From positions 558,001 to 622,000 of the forward strand of contig CAWAGV010000002.1 in the NCBI GenBank assembly GCA_963781725.1: a stretch of 64,000 nucleotides of DNA, read 5' to 3'. The DNA is from BOG-931 sp963781725. GTDB taxonomy: Bacteria; Pseudomonadota; Alphaproteobacteria; Rhizobiales; Xanthobacteraceae. The translations under genes and the position numbers were made by a program. Positions 61,028 to 64,000 of this stretch are shown one piece after another. A model generated the notes under the pieces. It was given only the letters and a program-made list of their open reading frames with translations, had not been told where the DNA came from and ran no database searches. Within the stretch, counting starts at the first letter, position 1, and each line of letters begins with the position of its first letter.

Positions 61028-62230
61028 ATGGCCGTCTATCAGCTCCTTTCGGAACGTAGCACTCCGGCGCCGTGGCCGCGGCTTGTCGATTCCATCTGCC
61101 TCGCCGTGATCATCGCGGAAGCGGTCTTTCTCGGCGGCTCGTATCTCCGCGGCACGTGGCTGATCGCGCCTGACGGCGGCGGCGTCGCGACCGACTTCGT
61201 CAATGTCTGGGCGGCCGGAAAGCTGACGCTCGCCGGTCATGCCGCGGCGGCCTATGACTGGCCGACCCACAAGCTCGCCGAAGTGAATGCCGTCGGTCAT
61301 CCGTTCGACGGCTATTATGGATGGCACTATCCGCCGCCGTTCCTGTTCGTCGCGGCGGCGCTGGCGCTATTGCCTTATGCGCCGGCTTTTCTGCTCTGGG
61401 CGTTCGCGACGTTCTCCGCTTATCTCACCGCCATCCGCGCCATCGTCAGCGACCGTTCGGGCTATTGGCTCGCCGCCGCGTTCCCTCCGGTGATCGCGAA
61501 CTTTTTTGTCGGACAAAACGGATTCTTCAGCGCGGCGTTGTTCGGCGGCGCGCTCGTCCTGCTCGAGCGGCAGCGGCCCATTGCCGCCGGCGTACTGCTC
61601 GGGCTCCTGACCTACAAGCCGCATCTCGGCATGCTATTTCCGCTGGCGCTGATCGCAGCCGGCGAATGGCGCATGTTCGTCAGCGCCGGCATCGTCGCCG
61701 TGCTGTTGGCGGCGGCATCGTGGCTTGCGTTCGGCGGCGATAGCTGGCTGGCCTTCGCCGGCCATATCGGGCCATCGTCGCAAGCGGTTTTTGCCGAAGG
61801 CAAAGCGGATCTGACCAAACTGCAAACCGCGTTCGGCCTGGCGCGCGACCTCGGCGGCAGCGAGACGGCGGCCTGGATCGTGCAAGGCACGGTGGCGCTG
61901 GCGGCGGCGATTGCCGTGGTGCTGGTGTGGCGGAGCCGGCTCGCTTACGAGATCAAGGCGGCAGCTCTCGGCACCGCTGCCATGCTGGTGACGCCTTATC
62001 TCTACACCTACGATCTTGCCGTGCTCGCCGTGCCGCTAGCCTACCTGCTCCGCTTCGGGCGCGAGCGCGGATTCCTGACGCACGAATTACCGGCGGTCGG
62101 CGTGGCGTGCCTGCTAATCCTGATTTTCATCTTGCCGTTTGCGAAAGCGCCGGTCGGCTTCGTCGCGGTTCTCATCGTCGCCGCGCTGATCGCCTACCGC
62201 ATGCGCGCGCTTCGCGACGCCCGGTCGTAA
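61028..62230 (+). CDS. Glycosyltransferase family 87 (DUF2029) membrane protein
   Basis: A protein of 400 residues with about ten spans. Near the N terminus are DFVNVWAAGKLTLAGH and YPPPFLFVAAALALLPY, which match the catalytic-type loops of GT87 (polyprenol-phosphate mannosyltransferase-like) proteins. These use lipid-linked sugars at the outer face of the membrane. The sugar acceptor is unknown. It is divergent from ccr. Confidence 0.83.
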   Translation: MAVYQLLSERSTPAPWPRLVDSICLAVIIAEAVFLGGSYLRGTWLIAPDGGGVATDFVNVWAAGKLTLAGHAAAAYDWPTHKLAEVNAVGHPFDGYYGWHYPPPFLFVAAALALLPYAPAFLLWAFATFSAYLTAIRAIVSDRSGYWLAAAFPPVIANFFVGQNGFFSAALFGGALVLLERQRPIAAGVLLGLLTYKPHLGMLFPLALIAAGEWRMFVSAGIVAVLLAAASWLAFGGDSWLAFAGHIGPSSQAVFAEGKADLTKLQTAFGLARDLGGSETAAWIVQGTVALAAAIAVVLVWRSRLAYEIKAAALGTAAMLVTPYLYTYDLAVLAVPLAYLLRFGRERGFLTHELPAVGVACLLILIFILPFAKAPVGFVAVLIVAALIAYRMRALRDARS

Positions 62231-62406
62231 ATCGTTCTCCTCAGCTCGCAGTATCGCAGCGCAATAATTACACGGCGCAGCAAGAAACTATCCGTCGTCC
62301 GGGCTGACAGCGGAATAGGGAAGTCTTATGGTCATTGCGTGCGGACGTTGAGGCAAAAACCGCGCGCGGGCCTGGCCCTTGCCGGGACGGGAAACAGGGG
62401 AGACTT

Positions 62407-62652
62407 ATGGGCATCATTATTTGGCTTATCGTCGGTGCAATCGCCGGCTGGCTTGCCGGCATGGTGGTCAAGGGTGGCGGATTTGGACTGATCGGCGACA
62501 TCATTGTCGGCATCGTCGGCGGTCTTATTGCCGGCTGGCTGTTGCCGCGGCTCGGCATCGTCATCGGCGGCGACTTCATCAGCGATATCATCAACGCCTT
62601 CATCGGCGCCGTGATCCTGCTGATCATCCTCAGACTGGTCAAACGCGCCTGA
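62407..62652 (+). CDS. GlsB/YeaQ/YmgE family stress membrane protein
   Basis: A protein of 81 residues with three spans: GIIIWLIVGAIAGWLAGMVV, then GLIGDIIVGIVGGLIAGWLL, and a final ISDIINAFIGAVILLIILRLV. The Gly-rich small membrane protein family is linked to stress and envelope homeostasis. GGGGAG lies nine bases before the ATG at 62407. A strong hairpin follows the stop. Confidence 0.88.
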   Translation: MGIIIWLIVGAIAGWLAGMVVKGGGFGLIGDIIVGIVGGLIAGWLLPRLGIVIGGDFISDIINAFIGAVILLIILRLVKRA

Positions 62653-62659
62653 AATCTGT

Positions 62660-62687
62660 CGCGGCGTTGAAGCAATTCAACGCCGCG
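62660..62687 (+). terminator. Terminator-like hairpin with GCAA tetraloop
   Basis: CGCGGCGTTGAA and TTCAACGCCGCG make a perfect 12-base-pair stem around a GCAA loop, starting eight bases after the stop of the GlsB-type gene. The following AATTCTCC lacks a long T run, so it may also act as an RNA 3'-end stabiliser. Confidence 0.65.
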
Positions 62688-62800
62688 AATTCTCCTCGGC
62701 CGCATCCCTCCAGAATGCAAAGCAAAATACGCGCGCTCAATCGCGCGAACAGGTTTATGTTGCATCGCAACAAATTCCGCGCCACACTGCGCCAGCCGGA

Positions 62801-64000
62801 ATGCGTGCAGCAACCATGCGCGACAAACCCTGGATCTTCCGCACCTATGCCGGGCATTCGACCGCCGCGGCCTCGAATGCGCTTTACCGGAAAAACCTGA
62901 GCAAGGGGCAGACCGGCCTTTCGGTTGCCTTCGATCTGCCGACCCAGACCGGTTACGACAGCGATCATCCACTGGCCAAAGGCGAAGTCGGCAAGGTCGG
63001 CGTGCCGATCTCGCATATCGGCGATTTGCGCACTTTATTTGACGCCATCCCGCTCGGCGAGATGAACACGTCGATGACCATCAACGCGACAGCGGCGTGG
63101 CTGCTCGCGCTTTATGTGGCGCTCGCCGACGAGCAAGGCGTGCCGCGCGCCAGGCTGCAAGGCACGACGCAGAACGACATCATCAAGGAATACCTGTCGC
63201 GCGGCACCTATGTTTTTCCGCCGGCACCGTCGATGCGGCTGACCAAGGACGTGATCCTGTTCACGACCAAGGAAATGCCGAAGTGGAATCCGATGAATGT
63301 CTGCTCCTATCACCTGCAGGAAGCCGGCGCGACACCGGTGCAGGAACTGGCTTTCGCGCTTGCCACGGCGATCGGCGTGCTCGATGCGGTGAAGGCATCC
63401 GGTCAATGCGCGCCGGAGGAGTTCGGCGAGGTCGTCGGGCGCATCTCGTTCTTCGTCAATGCCGGGCTGCGGTTCGTCACCGAAGTCTGCAAGATGCGCG
63501 CCTTCACCGAATTGTGGGATGAGATCACGCGCGAGCGCTACGGCGTCACCGACGCCAAGCAACGGCTGTTCCGCTACGGCGTCCAGGTCAATTCGCTCGG
63601 TCTCACCGAGCAGCAACCGGAGAACAACGTTGCGCGCATTCTGATCGAGATGCTGGCGGTGACGTTGTCGAAGGGCGCCCGCGCCCGCGCCGTCCAGCTT
63701 CCGGCCTGGAACGAGGCGCTGGGCCTGCCGCGGCCATGGGATCAGCAATGGTCGCTGCGCATGCAGCAGATCCTCGCCTATGAAACCGACCTTCTTGAGT
63801 ACGGCGACATTTTCGACGGTTCGCCGGCGATGGCGGCCAAGGTCGCGGAGTTGAAAGCCGCGGCACTGGAAGAACTCACCCACATCGAGCAAATGGGCGG
63901 CACCGTGAAGGCCGTCGAGCAAGGGTACCTCAAGCGGCAACTCGTCGAATCCAATTCACGCCGCGTCGCCGCGATCGAACGCGGCGAACAAACCGTAGTT
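62801..64000 (+). CDS. meaA: Ethylmalonyl-CoA mutase (MeaA), 3' partial
   Basis: The frame runs off the right edge with 400 codons visible of about 670 expected. The N-terminal region matches MeaA/Ecm: KPWIFRTYAGHSTAAASNAL, KGQTGLSVAFDLPTQTGYDS, VGKVGVPISHIGDLRTLFD, GEMNTSMTINATAAWLLALY and later QNDIIKEYLSRGTYVFPP. This adenosylcobalamin enzyme converts ethylmalonyl-CoA to methylsuccinyl-CoA. The B12-binding domain should lie beyond the window. The start is the ATG at 62801 or the one five codons later; neither has a good ribosome binding site. Confidence 0.93.
   Translation, partial: MRAATMRDKPWIFRTYAGHSTAAASNALYRKNLSKGQTGLSVAFDLPTQTGYDSDHPLAKGEVGKVGVPISHIGDLRTLFDAIPLGEMNTSMTINATAAWLLALYVALADEQGVPRARLQGTTQNDIIKEYLSRGTYVFPPAPSMRLTKDVILFTTKEMPKWNPMNVCSYHLQEAGATPVQELAFALATAIGVLDAVKASGQCAPEEFGEVVGRISFFVNAGLRFVTEVCKMRAFTELWDEITRERYGVTDAKQRLFRYGVQVNSLGLTEQQPENNVARILIEMLAVTLSKGARARAVQLPAWNEALGLPRPWDQQWSLRMQQILAYETDLLEYGDIFDGSPAMAAKVAELKAAALEELTHIEQMGGTVKAVEQGYLKRQLVESNSRRVAAIERGEQTVV

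Overview
The window is a 64 kb chromosomal segment of a high-GC alphaproteobacterium, most likely a Hyphomicrobiales (Rhizobiales) member of the Bradyrhizobiaceae/Xanthobacteraceae type. Three things point there: the block tlpA / argH - lipoprotein - lysA - TIGR02302; the block HIG1 protein - PduO adenosyltransferase - rhomboid - etfB - etfA - 3-hydroxybutyryl-CoA dehydrogenase; and the intergenic palindromic repeats (variants of GGCCGGGACAAGCCCGGCC, CCCCGCGAAAGCGGGG and CTCCCCGC..GCGGGGAG). The taxonomic placement is inferred from gene order, not from a marker gene. No rRNA, tRNA or CRISPR array was seen.

Layout. 0-8 kb: metabolic and envelope genes (ketopantoate reductase-like, DUF1203, an aromatic-acid-type MFS porter, an orphan BrnA-like antitoxin, two SDRs, small exported proteins, a Tat-exported beta carbonic anhydrase, a nitroreductase). 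One small exported gene has an exact EcfG-type stress promoter. 8.1-9.2 kb is gene-poor, with repeats and a possible structured RNA. 9-16 kb: small secreted or membrane proteins, a double YCII protein, an SDR and CvpA, then a complete IS481-family element (14908-16169) inserted in the middle of a palindromic repeat. 16-20 kb: a YafK-type L,D-transpeptidase, then an AT-richer island with two convergent genes that look nuclease-like, one split by an amber codon. 20-31 kb: thiC behind a TPP riboswitch, an MmgE/PrpD protein, TIGR02302, lysA, a lipoprotein, argH, tlpA and marC. 31-42 kb: two orphan Bug/TctC binding proteins, a frameshifted TauD-type dioxygenase, a rhodanese, a Bcr/CflA pump, an ArsR-SRPBCC-VOC-DUF899-MAPEG cluster with an operator over the arsR start, an orphan Panacea protein and a luciferase-like oxidoreductase. 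42-50 kb: a GGDEF/EAL sensor, then hbdA, etfA, etfB, rhomboid, the adenosyltransferase and a HIG1 protein. 50-64 kb: an amidohydrolase, an AT-richer membrane protein with a spermidine-synthase-like domain, an MFS porter, mcd, a chemotaxis receptor, a YihY protein, ccr, a GT87 protein, a GlsB-type protein and the start of meaA.

How the genes work together. The clearest theme is the ethylmalonyl-CoA pathway: ccr, meaA (ethylmalonyl-CoA mutase) and mcd lie within 10 kb. The 3-hydroxybutyryl-CoA dehydrogenase supplies upstream intermediates, EtfAB can take electrons from Mcd, and the adenosyltransferase makes the B12 cofactor for the mutase. Four genes carry single-base lesions (a 126-residue exported protein, the amber-split gene, the dioxygenase and mcd). 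A broken mcd beside apparently intact partners (meaA only seen in part) suggests that some of these lesions are sequence errors.
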